Positions 38,046 through 47,292 of a stretch of DNA of 64,000 nucleotides are shown here, in pieces. Under the pieces are notes generated by a model. It worked only from the letters and a program-made list of their open reading frames with translations. It did no database searches and was not told the DNA's origin. The stretch lies in the NCBI GenBank assembly GCA_046727735.1, contig JBKPDF010000002.1, positions 43,682 to 107,681 of the forward strand, given 5' to 3'. Source of the DNA: AP-16 sp046727735 (GTDB lineage: Bacteria; Pseudomonadota; Alphaproteobacteria; Rhizobiales; Xanthobacteraceae). A program made the position numbers and the translations under genes. The number at the start of each line of letters is the position of its first letter. The first letter of the stretch is position 1.

Positions 38046-38572
38046 CAGCCTGCCACCGCGCGTTCCAGCACGCGCTCGACCGGCGCTGCACGGGCAAGCA
38101 CCGTCTCGAGAATGGCGTCGACATCGTCGATCGCCAACACCGGGACGCGCGCGGCCGGAATCGGCCGGTCGGACGCGATCGCGACGATGTTCGGATCCTC
38201 GGGATGGAGCAGCGGCTTGCCGAGCGCTTGGCGATAGACCTCGAGCTTCGGATGGGCGGCACGCTTGAAACCTTCGACGATCACGAGGTCGACCGGCGCC
38301 AATTTCTGCAACAGCGCGTCGAGCGCCGGCTCGGCACTTCCGCGCAGCTCGTGCACCAGCGCCCAACGGTTGGCGGAGGACACCAGCACTTCGGTCGCGC
38401 CCGCCATGCGGTGAGTATGGGAATCCTTGCCCTTCTGGTCGACGTCGAAGCCGTGATGGGCGTGCTTGATCGTGGAGATCCGGATTCCCCGCTCGACGAG
38501 CCGCGGGATGAGCTTGGTCAGGAGCGTCGTCTTTCCCGCGCCGCTCCAGCCGGCAATACCGATGACGCGCAT
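38045..38572 (-). CDS. mobB: MobB, molybdopterin-guanine dinucleotide biosynthesis GTP-binding protein
   Basis: 175-residue P-loop protein. Walker A is GWSGAGKTTLL (about 8-18), followed by STIKHAHHGFDVD and LVIVEGFKRAAHPKLEV. MobB assists MobA in MGD synthesis. It precedes moeA with a one-base overlap. The gene lies between mobA and the FDH operon, so all steps from molybdopterin to bis-MGD and its sulfuration are encoded within 4 kb. Confidence 0.94.
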   Translation of the reverse strand: MRVIGIAGWSGAGKTTLLTKLIPRLVERGIRISTIKHAHHGFDVDQKGKDSHTHRMAGATEVLVSSANRWALVHELRGSAEPALDALLQKLAPVDLVIVEGFKRAAHPKLEVYRQALGKPLLHPEDPNIVAIASDRPIPAARVPVLAIDDVDAILETVLARAAPVERVLERAVAG

Positions 38573-38596
38573 GCAGGAATTATAGCACCCCGAGGG

Positions 38597-38738
38597 CCGT
38601 CGTTCCGGGGCGCCGCGAAGCGGCGAGCCCGGAACCTATGAACACCGGACGGGGCCAACTGCTAGTTCATCGGGCAACATGACAATCGGTGGTCATGGGT
38701 TCCGGGTCCGGCCCTTCGGGCCAGCCCGGAATGACGGC
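38597..38738. repeat. Inverted repeat, GTCGT(T/C)CC...GGTCATGGGT family (copy 1)
   Basis: CCGTCGTTCCGGG at the left and CCCGGAATGACGG at the right, with GCCGCGAAGCGGC and GGCCCTTCGGGCC hairpins and a shared GTGGTCATGGGT core. Related copies are at 50191 and 54402. Confidence 0.75.
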
Positions 38739-38757
38739 ATCTCGGATTGGATCCGTG

Positions 38758-39762
38758 CTACTCAGCAGGTGTCGCGTGCGGAGGCGCAGCGGCTGCGGCG
38801 CGGGCCTGCTCCCGCTCGACCCAGAGCGAATGGTGCTCCTTCGCCCAATTCAGGTCGACCTCGCCCCTGCCCATCGCATCGAATGCACCCTCCATGCCGA
38901 GCGGCGTGCCGATATAGATGTGCGCCAGGATCGCGGCCACGAACAGCACGGCCAACACGCCGTGCACGATTTCGGCGATCTGCATCCCGGCGATGCCGAC
39001 GGCATAGAACGGGAAGATCAGGAAGAAGCCGGAGATGGTCATGGCCGCTCCGGTCAACGTCACCATCCAGAACACCGCCTTTTGCCCAGCGTTGAAGCGC
39101 GGCGCCGGCGGGTGCTCGTGGCTCAAGAAGCCGCCGAATTTTTTGATCCATAGGAGATCGAGACGGCCCGGAATGTTGTCTCTCACCCACAGCACGATGA
39201 TGAGGATGAGGCCGAGCACGAATGGGAAGCTCAGATAGTCATGCAGATATTTGGCGATGACCGAGAACTTGCTGAACGCCTCCGGTCCGATCAGCGGCAG
39301 CAGCAACGGCTTCCCGAACGTGATGTTGAGCCCGGTGATCGCCAGGATCAGGAACGAGCTCGCTGTCAGCCAATGCGTGAAGCGCTCGACCCCGTTGAAC
39401 CGCGTGATCGTGCGCCCCGATCGGCCGCTGTCGATCTCGATGGTCCCGCGATACGCATAGAAGCCGATAAGCAGCACCAGCACGCCGAAAATCGCGATCG
39501 CGCCGATCCAGCGCAGCGTCACTTCGTGGAACTCGCGCCAATCGCGGCCCGCCGGCTGCTCGACCACGTAGGACCTGGTGTCCGGAATGGAGCCGCGCCC
39601 TTCGATGCGCCGCAGCTGCTGCAGCAGCTTGTCTTCCTTGACCGAGCTCGCGGTCGGATTGACCGAAGAAGGCTGCTGCGCGACCGCCGGCGGCGCCAGC
39701 GCAACGAGCACGGCGAAAACCAGGAACGCCAGAATCGGCCGCAGCCGCATGAGCAGCGTCAT
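38758..39762 (-). CDS. fdoI: Formate dehydrogenase gamma subunit (cytochrome b556)
   Basis: Membrane cytochrome b subunit of a periplasm-facing formate dehydrogenase, 334 residues from an ATG after GGAGG. It has a signal-like first segment (ILAFLVFAVLVALAPPAVAQ), a periplasmic stretch and four further membrane helices. Heme-binding histidines are likely in ERFTHWLTAS, KYLHDYLS and IVHGVLAVL. It passes electrons from the beta subunit to quinone. The extra N-terminal segment makes it longer than E. coli FdoI (211 residues), a form seen in many proteobacteria. A single CTCTTCCCGTAAACGGGGAGAG hairpin separates it from the beta gene. Confidence 0.93.
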   Translation of the reverse strand: MTLLMRLRPILAFLVFAVLVALAPPAVAQQPSSVNPTASSVKEDKLLQQLRRIEGRGSIPDTRSYVVEQPAGRDWREFHEVTLRWIGAIAIFGVLVLLIGFYAYRGTIEIDSGRSGRTITRFNGVERFTHWLTASSFLILAITGLNITFGKPLLLPLIGPEAFSKFSVIAKYLHDYLSFPFVLGLILIIVLWVRDNIPGRLDLLWIKKFGGFLSHEHPPAPRFNAGQKAVFWMVTLTGAAMTISGFFLIFPFYAVGIAGMQIAEIVHGVLAVLFVAAILAHIYIGTPLGMEGAFDAMGRGEVDLNWAKEHHSLWVEREQARAAAAAPPHATPAE

Positions 39763-39788
39763 GCCGTTTTCCTCCCTTTCCTTCTTCA

Positions 39789-39813
39789 CCTCTTCCCGTA
39801 AACGGGGAGAGGG
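39789..39813. repeat. Single-arm palindromic repeat between FDH gamma and beta genes
   Basis: CCTCTTCCCG and CGGGGAGAGG flank a short TAAA loop. It is one hairpin of the widespread family, without the second arm. Confidence 0.7.
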
Positions 39814-39827
39814 AGGGGATGGCCGTC

Positions 39828-40424
39828 TTAGACCGCGATGTCCTCGCGGTACGCCGTCTTCCAGCCCCAGGCGCCGGAGCCGTAGCCGCGTTTCATCACC
39901 CGTTCTTTGTAGATCTGGGCGATGATCTCGCCGTCGCCGGCGAGCAGCGACTTGGTCGAGCACATCTCGGCGCACATCGGCAGCTTGCCCTCGGCGAGGC
40001 GGTTGGCGCCGTATTTGTCGTACTCCTCGGCGGTGTTGTCGGTCTCGGGGCCGCCGGCGCAATACGTGCATTTGTCCATCTTGCCGCGCGAGCCGAAATT
40101 GCCGACGCGCGGATATTGCGGGGCGCCGAACGGGCAGGCGTAGAAGCAATAGCCGCAGCCGATGCACAGGTCCTTGGAGTGCAGCACCACGGCGTCCGCC
40201 GTGGTGTAGAAGCAGTTGACCGGACACACCGCCGCGCACGGCGCGTCGGTGCAGTGCATGCAGGCCATGGACACGGAGCGCTCGCCGGGCTTGCCGTCGT
40301 CGATGGTGACGACGCGTCGGCGGTTGATGCCCCACGGCACCTCGTTCTCGTTCTTGCAGGCGGTGACGCAGGCGTTGCACTCGATGCAGCGGTCGGCGTC
40401 ACAGAGGAATTTCATTCGAGCCAT
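39828..40424 (-). CDS. fdoH: Formate dehydrogenase beta subunit, four-cluster ferredoxin
   Basis: 198-residue iron-sulfur subunit. Four cysteine groups for [4Fe-4S] clusters are visible: CDADRCIECNACVTAC near the N-terminus, CMHCTDAPCAAVCP, CIGCGYCFYACP, and the split group CTYC with CAEMC. It carries electrons from the molybdenum subunit to cytochrome b. Unlike E. coli FdoH it has no C-terminal membrane helix. It lies 11 bases downstream of the alpha gene. Confidence 0.94.
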   Translation of the reverse strand: MARMKFLCDADRCIECNACVTACKNENEVPWGINRRRVVTIDDGKPGERSVSMACMHCTDAPCAAVCPVNCFYTTADAVVLHSKDLCIGCGYCFYACPFGAPQYPRVGNFGSRGKMDKCTYCAGGPETDNTAEEYDKYGANRLAEGKLPMCAEMCSTKSLLAGDGEIIAQIYKERVMKRGYGSGAWGWKTAYREDIAV

Positions 40425-40435
40425 GATGCCGCCTC

Positions 40436-43345
40436 CTACGCCGCCCGGATCTGGCAGAGCGTGACTTTGGGTTCTTGCATGTTGGTGGCCGGATCGTAGC
40501 CGTAGCTGGTGATGGTGTTGGCACTTTCACCGAGCACGACCGGATCGGCGCCCTGCGGATATTTGCTGCGCAGGTCCTCGCCCAGGTACCAGCCGCCGAA
40601 GTGGAACGGCATCCAGGCAACACCCTTGCCGACGCGTTCGGTGACCAGCGCTTTCATGCGCGCCCGCGAGGAGTTCTCGACGCCGGTGACCCAGACCCAG
40701 CCGCCGTCCCGGATGCCGCGATCGGCGGCATCGGCCGGATTGATCTCGATGAACATGTCCTGCTGCAGCTCGGCGAGCCATTTGTTGGACCGCGTTTCCT
40801 CGCCGCCGCCCTCGTATTCGACCAGCCGGCCCGAGCTCAAGATCAGCGGGAACTCCTTGGCGATGCCCTTGTCGATCGCCGCCTTCTGCACCGAGAAACC
40901 GATGTTGGGCAGCCGGAACTGCCGGGCGTCGGCCAGCGTCGGATATTTCTCCACGAGTTCGACCCGCGGCGTGTAGATCGGCTCGCGGTGCACCGGAATG
41001 GGATCCGGCAAGCCGAAGGCGTTCATGCGCGCCTTGGCATTGCCGTACGGCACGCAGCCATGCGCCATGGCGACGCGCTGGATGCCGCCGGAGAGATCGG
41101 TCGACCACGACACGGCGTCGGCCTTGTCGCCGCCGATACGCTCGATCGTGGCGAGTTCCTCGGGCGCCAGATCCTTGTCCCAACCGAGCTTTTTCAGCAC
41201 CGCATAAGTGAACTCGGGATAGCCGTCCTTGATATCCGAACCGACCGAATAGGCGCCTTCGGCGAGCATGTTGACGCCGTTGCGCTCCACCCCGAACCGC
41301 GCCCGGAACGTGCCGCCGCCGTCCATCACGTGCAGCGTCGTGTTGTAGAGCAGCGGCGTGCCCGGATGCTTGAGCTCCGGCTTGCCCCAGCACGGCCACG
41401 GCAGGCCGTAGTAATCGCCCTTGCAGGGCCCCTCCTTCGCCCGCAACGTGACGAGGTCGAAGTCCTTCTGGTTGGCGATGTGCAGCTTGAGCCGTTCGGG
41501 GGATTGGCCGCAGTAACCGGTGGACCAGCTGCCGCGATTCATCTCGCGCAGAACGTCCTCCGGCACCGGCCGGTCTTCCTCGACCTTGATGTTCTTGAAC
41601 ATCGGCTCGGAGATCCCGAGCTTCTTGGCGATCCGGTAGATGACCTGATAGTCGTCCTTGGTCTCGAAGCTCGGCGGCACGACGCGCTCGCCCCATTGCA
41701 GCGAGCGATTGGAGGCGACGCGCGAGCCCGAGGATTCGAACTGCGTGCACACCGGCAGCAGATACGTGCCGTCCTTGCGCCCGGCCTGCACCGCGAGCAC
41801 CGCCCAGGTGGTCGGATGCGGATCGGCCACGACCAACAGATCGAGCTTCTCCAGGCCCTTCAGCGATTCGGGAATCCGGGTGATGCTGTTGCTGGCATGG
41901 CCCTGCACGAACATCGCCCGCACGTTGTCCTTCTGCGAGACCTGGTCCTTCGGCAGCAGCACCGCGTCGAACCAGCGGGTGAGCGGGATCCCGGGCGTCT
42001 CCATGATTTTCTTGTCGTCGAAGCGCGACAATAGATACTCGTAGTCGACCTCCCACACTCGCGCCCAATGTTTCCAGGCGCCCTCGACGAGGCCGTAGTA
42101 GAACGGCAACGTCACGATATCGAGGCCGACGTCGGTCGCTCCCTGGACGTTGTCGTGGCCGCGGAAGATGTTGGCGCCGGTGCCGGGCTTGCCGACATTG
42201 CCGGTCAGCAGCAGCGCCATGCAGCTCGCTCGTACGTTGGCGGTGCCAACCGTGTGCTGGGTCTGGCCCATGCACCAGATCAGCGTCGCGGGCTTCTGGG
42301 TCGCGAACATCTCGGCGACGCGCTTGAGCTGCTCGCCGGGAACGCCGCTGACGCGCTCGACTTCCGCCGGATCCCATTTCTCGATCTCTTTCTTGGCGTC
42401 CTCGAAGCCGTAGACGCGCTGCTGGATGAATTCCTTGTCCTCCCAGCCGTTCTTGAGAATGTGCCACATCATCCCGTAGAGCACCGGAATGTCGGTGCCG
42501 GGCCGCAGCCGCACGTATTCGGTGGCGTGGGCGGCGGTCCGCGTCATGCGCGGGTCGACGACGATGAAGTTCGCCTTGTTGAGCTCCTTGCCTTCAAGCA
42601 GATGCTGCAGCGACACCGGGTGCGCCTCGGCCGGATTGCCGCCCCAGATGATCAGGGTCTTGGCGTTGCGGATATCGTTGTAGCTGTTGGTCATCGCGCC
42701 GTAGCCCCAGGTATTGGCCACGCCGGTGACGGTGGTGGAATGGCAGATGCGAGCCTGGTGGTCGGTATTGTTGGTGCCCCAGAATGCTCCGAGCTTGCGG
42801 AACAGATAGGAGCCCTCGTTGGTCATCTTGGCCGAGCCGAGCCAATAGACCGCATCCGGACCGGATTTTTCGCGGATCTGCAGGATCTTGTCGCCGATCT
42901 CGTCGATCGCCTTGTCCCAGGAGGTGCGGGTCCATTGCCCGTTGACGAGCTTGAGCGGGTATTTGAGCCGGCGGTCGGAATGCACGAGCTCGCGCACCGA
43001 TGCGCCCTTGGCGCAATGCGAGCCGCGATTGAACGGGCTGTCCCAGCTCGGCTCCTGGCCGATCCACACGTCGTTCTGCACTTCGGCGGTGACCGTGCAG
43101 CCGACGGAACAATGGGTACAGATGTTCTTGCGCACAGCGACCGGCGCGCCGGGGCGCGGCGGCGGACCCGCGTGCGCCTGGCGCACGCCCGCGAGCGGCA
43201 GCGCGCCGAGGGGCGCCAGCCCCGAGGCCACGAGACCGGAGCGCCGCAGGAACGTACGGCGGTCGAGACCGCCGCTCGATTGGCCGGCGAGCGCCGCGGC
43301 GAGCTTGCCGCGTCGCGCTTCGCGATCTTTCCTCTTGATCAGCAC
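40436..43345 (-). CDS. fdoG: Formate dehydrogenase alpha subunit, TAT-exported, molybdenum bis-MGD, cysteine form
   Basis: 969-residue catalytic subunit. A twin-arginine signal (RRTFLRRSGLVASGLAPLG) directs folded export. The N-terminal cluster is CTHCSVGCTVTAE. The active-site residue lies in DHQARICHSTTVTG: Cys stands where E. coli FdnG/FdoG has selenocysteine, so no SelABC system is needed. The neighbouring His of the family is retained. The GTG start follows GGGAGG. Companion genes for cofactor, chaperone and electron carriers surround it. Formate is the likely donor. Confidence 0.95.
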   Translation of the reverse strand: MLIKRKDREARRGKLAAALAGQSSGGLDRRTFLRRSGLVASGLAPLGALPLAGVRQAHAGPPPRPGAPVAVRKNICTHCSVGCTVTAEVQNDVWIGQEPSWDSPFNRGSHCAKGASVRELVHSDRRLKYPLKLVNGQWTRTSWDKAIDEIGDKILQIREKSGPDAVYWLGSAKMTNEGSYLFRKLGAFWGTNNTDHQARICHSTTVTGVANTWGYGAMTNSYNDIRNAKTLIIWGGNPAEAHPVSLQHLLEGKELNKANFIVVDPRMTRTAAHATEYVRLRPGTDIPVLYGMMWHILKNGWEDKEFIQQRVYGFEDAKKEIEKWDPAEVERVSGVPGEQLKRVAEMFATQKPATLIWCMGQTQHTVGTANVRASCMALLLTGNVGKPGTGANIFRGHDNVQGATDVGLDIVTLPFYYGLVEGAWKHWARVWEVDYEYLLSRFDDKKIMETPGIPLTRWFDAVLLPKDQVSQKDNVRAMFVQGHASNSITRIPESLKGLEKLDLLVVADPHPTTWAVLAVQAGRKDGTYLLPVCTQFESSGSRVASNRSLQWGERVVPPSFETKDDYQVIYRIAKKLGISEPMFKNIKVEEDRPVPEDVLREMNRGSWSTGYCGQSPERLKLHIANQKDFDLVTLRAKEGPCKGDYYGLPWPCWGKPELKHPGTPLLYNTTLHVMDGGGTFRARFGVERNGVNMLAEGAYSVGSDIKDGYPEFTYAVLKKLGWDKDLAPEELATIERIGGDKADAVSWSTDLSGGIQRVAMAHGCVPYGNAKARMNAFGLPDPIPVHREPIYTPRVELVEKYPTLADARQFRLPNIGFSVQKAAIDKGIAKEFPLILSSGRLVEYEGGGEETRSNKWLAELQQDMFIEINPADAADRGIRDGGWVWVTGVENSSRARMKALVTERVGKGVAWMPFHFGGWYLGEDLRSKYPQGADPVVLGESANTITSYGYDPATNMQEPKVTLCQIRAA

Positions 43346-43358
43346 GGCCTCGCCTCCC

Positions 43359-43562
43359 TCATTGCGGATATTTGTTGACGCGGTAGAACGCCTTGACGTG
43401 CTCGGTTTCCTTGTAGCGCGCCTTGCGTTTCTCCTGGTCGGATTCGGCGGCCACGGCAGGCGCGGTCAGCGGCGCGGCCGTGGTGGCGGCTGCGGCGCCG
43501 GCGCCCGCCGCCAACGCGCGAAGGACGTCGCGGCGGCCGACGGTTCTCTTCGATTTGTCCAT
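43359..43562 (-). CDS. Formate dehydrogenase-associated small TAT-signal protein
   Basis: 67-residue protein made mainly of a twin-arginine-like signal (TVGRRDVLRALAAGAGAA) and a short mature part ending YKETEHVKAFYRVNKYPQ. This is the type found immediately upstream of FDH alpha genes in many proteobacteria; its role is not established. The start is the ATG after GGAGG; the longer open frame is a shadow of the chaperone gene. The stop is 13 bases before the alpha gene start, so it is in the same operon. Confidence 0.88.
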   Translation of the reverse strand: MDKSKRTVGRRDVLRALAAGAGAAAATTAAPLTAPAVAAESDQEKRKARYKETEHVKAFYRVNKYPQ

Positions 43563-43596
43563 GGCGTTCCTCCATGCGCTTGCGTCGAGCCGGCGC

Positions 43597-44238
43597 TCAG
43601 GCCGGCAACGCATATGCCTCGCTTTCGATTTCCAGGAGCGTGCGGCCGAGCGTGCCGACGGCGCGGTAGAACTTCGCCGCTTGCGCGCGCTCGAGATCGG
43701 CAAAGAACCGACCAGCCCACGGTTCGACGTGCTTCTTGAAGATGCGCTCGTCGCTGCCGCGCGGCGCCGCAAACTCGCCGCCTGCGAGTCCCGCCATTAT
43801 TTCGCAAAGCGTCGCAACATGATCCTCCGGCTCGTGATTGCCGTCGGCGCGCACGATGTCGAGTTCTGCCAGATCGGAGCGCAGCCGCGCCAGCGGCCGC
43901 TCATACAAGAATCCGGTCAGATAGTACGAGCCGTATGGCATCAGTTCGCCGCGGCCGATGCCGATGAACAGCTCGAAGAATTCCCGCTCGACCTCCTCGG
44001 GCTTGGCGCGGCGCGCCGCCTCCGCGAGCGAGGCACGCGCGAGCCCGAGCGGGCTCGCGTCGACCCGCAGGCCCGCGATCTCTTCGAGCAGCCCGCGATC
44101 CGGCGCGCGACTCAGGAGCGCGGCAAGCAGCGCGTATTCGCGCGCGCGCGCCGCATCGATTTCGTCAGCGGGCGACGCGCGGCCTTCCTGGCTATCGGGC
44201 TTTGACGGCTGGGACGGCTCGATCCGGCCGGCGAGCAT
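43597..44238 (-). CDS. TorD/DmsD-family maturation chaperone
   Basis: 213 residues, mostly helical. Family features include REYALLAALLSRAPD near residue 32, FFELFIGIGRGELMPYGSYYLTGFL near 87, and EPEDHVATLCEIMAGL. TorD-type chaperones bind TAT signals of molybdoenzymes and hold them until the cofactor is inserted. The likely client is the FDH alpha subunit two genes downstream. The N-terminal 28 residues are a variable extension. Confidence 0.9.
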   Translation of the reverse strand: MLAGRIEPSQPSKPDSQEGRASPADEIDAARAREYALLAALLSRAPDRGLLEEIAGLRVDASPLGLARASLAEAARRAKPEEVEREFFELFIGIGRGELMPYGSYYLTGFLYERPLARLRSDLAELDIVRADGNHEPEDHVATLCEIMAGLAGGEFAAPRGSDERIFKKHVEPWAGRFFADLERAQAAKFYRAVGTLGRTLLEIESEAYALPA

Positions 44239-44372
44239 CCCGTTCCTCCCATCTTCGTCAGCCGCCTCTTCGAAGTTTTCGAACGATCGGCCTCTGGATT
44301 TTCTTCTGACGTTTCAAGTTGCTGTGAGTCTGCGCAGCGATTTCGGGTCGGTCAATAGTTCATTCGAATAAT

Positions 44373-45029
44373 CTACCCTCCGGAGCCGGGTTTGTTCCGC
44401 GGAAATGACGGCTCCGCCTCTTGTTGCATCGCAGTATCGTCAGGCGAGCAGGCTCCCTCCCGATCAGATACACCACCGGCGGCCGGTGCTTCCGTCCCGC
44501 GGCTCTCCGGCTCTTTCACAACGCCGTGTTCGGAGGTTTCGCGGCTCGCCGTGCGGTCCGACGGCACAGCCGCGGACTCCGCGGCCCGCTCGGGCTGCGC
44601 CTCGCCGAGCACCCGCGCAACCAGTTCGCGCGCGGCACCCGGAGCAAACGGCCCGAACCCCGGGACGCCGTCGGGGGCGTTGAAATCCCAAGCGTTCTCG
44701 GACAGTCCGACGAAATCGCGGATCGCGGGATCGCTGCTCCAGGCGCGGCGCAAAGCGGCGCGCGCCAGCTGTGGCGGCACCTCCGGTTTGAGAAAGGCGC
44801 GAATGTCGGTGCCGGCATCGATGGTGTCGATCGGCGGCAGTTCCGGCCCGGAACGGGATGCCGGCTGCGTGGGGCCGGGCGCGTCGGGCTTTGCCAGGCT
44901 CGGCGCCTCGGGTGTTTTGTCCAGGGCCGACGCCGGTGGCGGGGGTTCGTCCTCAGGCAGCAACCGACCGCCGGCCGCTTCCCGCTTGCGGCGCGACCAG
45001 CGCGCCAAGAAGGCCTCGCGCTCGCTCAT
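44373..45029 (-). CDS. DUF3306-type protein of the formate dehydrogenase cluster
   Basis: 218 residues. The conserved parts are the N-terminus (SEREAFLARWSRRKREA) and a central block, PPIDTIDAGTDIRAFLKPEV and RRAWSSDPAIRDFVGLSENAWDFN. The C-terminus is low-complexity and acidic. No enzyme motif or membrane segment is seen, so it is probably cytoplasmic. Its start overlaps the DUF3305 stop by 4 bp. DUF3305 and DUF3306 genes recur together beside FDH operons, which suggests a role in FDH maturation, not yet defined. Confidence 0.82.
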   Translation of the reverse strand: MSEREAFLARWSRRKREAAGGRLLPEDEPPPPASALDKTPEAPSLAKPDAPGPTQPASRSGPELPPIDTIDAGTDIRAFLKPEVPPQLARAALRRAWSSDPAIRDFVGLSENAWDFNAPDGVPGFGPFAPGAARELVARVLGEAQPERAAESAAVPSDRTASRETSEHGVVKEPESRGTEAPAAGGVSDREGACSPDDTAMQQEAEPSFPRNKPGSGG

Positions 45030-45538
45030 GGGTGTCCCTTCCGGACCGCGGCGCGCCGGCCGAGCGCCTCCGGGTCGGCGCGATCGCGCTCGCGCTTGGC
45101 GAAGCCATGCTCGACCGGATGTTCGGCCACAAAAGCCGCGACGGCCTCACGGATCGGCTCCGGCATCGCTACCGGCTCGACGACATCGGTGCCGGGCTCC
45201 GTGAACCCTTCCCCCTCGGCGGGATCGGCGGTGACGGCCTTGAGCTCGAACGGGGGCTCGCGACCCGTCGGCCGCAGCACCACCCAGAGCGCAGGTGCGC
45301 CGGAATCGAGATTGGCGCGGTAGTGCGCGGTCTCCGAGCGATAGAGTTCGATCTCGGTGCCGCCGACGAAGAACCGCACGGCATCCGGCGAGCTCGAGAT
45401 TTCGGTCCAGGGTGCGGCTTCGGGAACGCCGGCAAGCACCGCGATGGGGCGCCAGACGTGCTCGATCCACGGGCTCGTCGCGGCCCGGCGCTCCACGACC
45501 ACCCCGACCGGTAGGCGAATGGAAGCGCCCATGCTCAA
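45026..45538 (-). CDS. DUF3305-type protein of the formate dehydrogenase cluster
   Basis: 170 residues. Conserved features are RLPVGVVVERR near residue 8, WIEHVWRPIAVLAG, VRFFVGGTEIELYRSETAHY and PALWVVLRPTG. The tail matches the motif of a protein predicted to fold as a small beta-rich domain, but no function is assigned. It overlaps both neighbours by 4 bp, so it is strictly co-translated with the DUF6352-like and DUF3306 proteins. Confidence 0.82.
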   Translation of the reverse strand: MSMGASIRLPVGVVVERRAATSPWIEHVWRPIAVLAGVPEAAPWTEISSSPDAVRFFVGGTEIELYRSETAHYRANLDSGAPALWVVLRPTGREPPFELKAVTADPAEGEGFTEPGTDVVEPVAMPEPIREAVAAFVAEHPVEHGFAKRERDRADPEALGRRAAVRKGHP

Positions 45539-46542
45539 CTCACGCTCTCGGGCGAGCGGACCGGCAGCCCGGCCAGCAGATTTTGCGGCTTCATCCGCAG
45601 CATTCCGTCCGGTGTCGTCGCCAGAATCAAATAAACGCCGTCGCCCCCAAGCTGCGGCGCGAGTCGCTCGGCATCACGGAGCCGCAAGCGGTAGAGCCCG
45701 AGCACGCGCGCTGCTGCCGCCTGGTCGAGCGCCTCCCCGTTCCACAGCCGATCGCCGATCTTGCTCGCCGCGGCGTCGAGGCCGACATACCAAGCGAGCG
45801 CCGCGTCGCGCAGCTCGATCAGCGGCTCGATCTCCGCCTCGATTGCCAGCATGTGATCGAGGAATCTTGCGATCACCTGCGCGAGCGCCGCGTGGGCGCG
45901 CCGGCCGGCCGTGAGATCGAGTGCGAAATCGAAGCGGTCGCTGCGCTCCCAGTAGGCGTGGGCGTTCTCTTCATTGAGGATGTCGATCGCATCCGGCCCG
46001 GGCAAGCCCAGCATCGAGACCAGCGGGGAAACCGGAACGCTGCTGTTGCCCGAGATCAATTCCTCGTCGGCCGCGAGCAGCGCGCCCTCGTGACTGGTGA
46101 TGCGTTGTGGCCGGAAGAAGAGCTCGGCCGTGCGCAGTACGAACGGATCCTCGCAGCCGTCGAGCGCGTTGCGGAGGATAACGTGCATCAAATGATTGAG
46201 GAAGAGCGGCGGCGTGCCGCCGACTCCGTTTCGGGCGAGGCTCAGATACGCGGCTTCGAGCGTGGGCTGCGCCAGCAGGCGATCGCGGAACGCGATCAGC
46301 AGCTCGAAATTCTCCCGCGCGTCGGGGTCGGCGATCGCCGCGATCTCACGGGCAGCGACGGCACGCCGCGGATTTTCGAGCAGCGCGCGATGCAGGTTGC
46401 GTTCGCCTGCACAGGCGTCGGGCGGGACAGCAAGCTCGGGCCGCGCCAAGTACGCCTTCAGGAACTCGTCCGTGAGAAGCAGCCCGCCGCCGTCGGCGCG
46501 GTCGAGCAGATGATGTCCGCAGGAGAGCCAGAAATCCTTCAT
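45535..46542 (-). CDS. Uncharacterised FDH-cluster protein (DUF6352-like)
   Basis: 335-residue, Leu/Ala/Arg-rich, helical, no membrane segment. It begins MKDFWLSCGHHLLDRADGG and contains RNGVGGTPPLFLNHLMHVILRN and FFRPQRITSHEGALL. The Cys-Gly-His-His at residues 8-11 could bind metal. I believe this matches the family DUF6352, from cluster position and N-terminus. It is not an enzyme I can name. A palindromic repeat separates it from the upstream gene, and it overlaps DUF3305 by 4 bp. Confidence 0.78.
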   Translation of the reverse strand: MKDFWLSCGHHLLDRADGGGLLLTDEFLKAYLARPELAVPPDACAGERNLHRALLENPRRAVAAREIAAIADPDARENFELLIAFRDRLLAQPTLEAAYLSLARNGVGGTPPLFLNHLMHVILRNALDGCEDPFVLRTAELFFRPQRITSHEGALLAADEELISGNSSVPVSPLVSMLGLPGPDAIDILNEENAHAYWERSDRFDFALDLTAGRRAHAALAQVIARFLDHMLAIEAEIEPLIELRDAALAWYVGLDAAASKIGDRLWNGEALDQAAAARVLGLYRLRLRDAERLAPQLGGDGVYLILATTPDGMLRMKPQNLLAGLPVRSPESVS

Positions 46543-46603
46543 GGCCGCCTCCTGTCGGAGAACGGGCTGGCGGTTACCAGGGAACCGAGCCGCTCGCGCG
46601 CTT

Positions 46604-46736
46604 CACCTCTCCCGCTTGCGGGGGAGGTCGGCTCGTGCGCGGAGCGCGCGAGCCGGGAGGGGGCAGGAAGCGCGACGCCAAACTTTTGCCCCCTCCCCAT
46701 CCCTCCCCCGCAAGCGGGGGAGGGATGAGAATACCG
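46604..46736. repeat. Two-arm palindromic repeat inside the FDH accessory operon
   Basis: A CCTCTCCCGCTTGCGGGGGAGG arm, a CTCGTGCGCGGAGCGCGCGAG palindrome, GGGAGGGGGC tail, about 25 nt linker, GCCCCCTCCC tail and a CCCTCCCCCGCAAGCGGGGGAGGG hairpin. It fills the only sizeable gap in the otherwise overlapping gene run. Confidence 0.85.
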
Positions 46737-46743
46737 ATGCGCC

Positions 46744-47292
46744 TCAAGGCTCATACGCGTCCCCCGCATTGGCGGCGAGCCGCATCAGATCCAATTCATC
46801 GGCCGGCGCCTCTCCGCCTTCGACTTCGAGGAAGGCGAACGCGCGCAGCGGCTTCGTGCCCGCGCGCGGGCGCAAGGTGCGGAACGTCTCGCGGATCTCG
46901 CCGTCCTGACAGGTGCGATGCATCGCGATCAAGGTACCGGACGGATGTTCGGCGAGCGATGCGGCAAACGCGACTTCCTCGGCGGCCGCATCGCGCGCGG
47001 TCCCGAGGTCCGGCGCACCGAATTGTTCGATGAGGCGCGTCGCCAAACAATCGACCGCGGCGGCGCGCGCCGCCTCGTCCGCCTCGACCACTTGCACCAG
47101 CGTCGACCAGCCGAGGCTCGCAATGCCGAGAAAGCCGCTGCGGAACGCGCTGCGCGCCTTGCCCTCGAGCGCCGCCGGGTCGGCGCCGAGAAACACGAAC
47201 GCGCCCGGCACCGCCCATTCGCCGGGCTCCGCCGCGCGTTCGAACACGAACGTGTCGGACGCATCGAGCCGGATGGTGCGCAGGAGCTTCAT
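46744..47292 (-). CDS. Uncharacterised FDH-cluster protein (DUF6505-like)
   Basis: 182 residues from the ATG that overlaps the preceding gene's stop as ATGA. It begins MKLLRTIRLDASDTFVF, followed by AVPGAFVFLG, LGWSTLVQVVEADEA and a C-terminal RAFAFLEVEGGE. No catalytic motif or membrane segment. I associate it with DUF6505 by cluster position and N-terminus. It probably acts in the cytoplasm with the lipoate-ligase-like protein to which it is coupled. Confidence 0.78.
   Translation of the reverse strand: MKLLRTIRLDASDTFVFERAAEPGEWAVPGAFVFLGADPAALEGKARSAFRSGFLGIASLGWSTLVQVVEADEAARAAAVDCLATRLIEQFGAPDLGTARDAAAEEVAFAASLAEHPSGTLIAMHRTCQDGEIRETFRTLRPRAGTKPLRAFAFLEVEGGEAPADELDLMRLAANAGDAYEP

Noticed and set aside
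40436..43345. Selenocysteine at the FDH active site
   Set aside because: The active-site codon encodes Cys in RICHSTT and no in-frame TGA or SECIS-like need exists.
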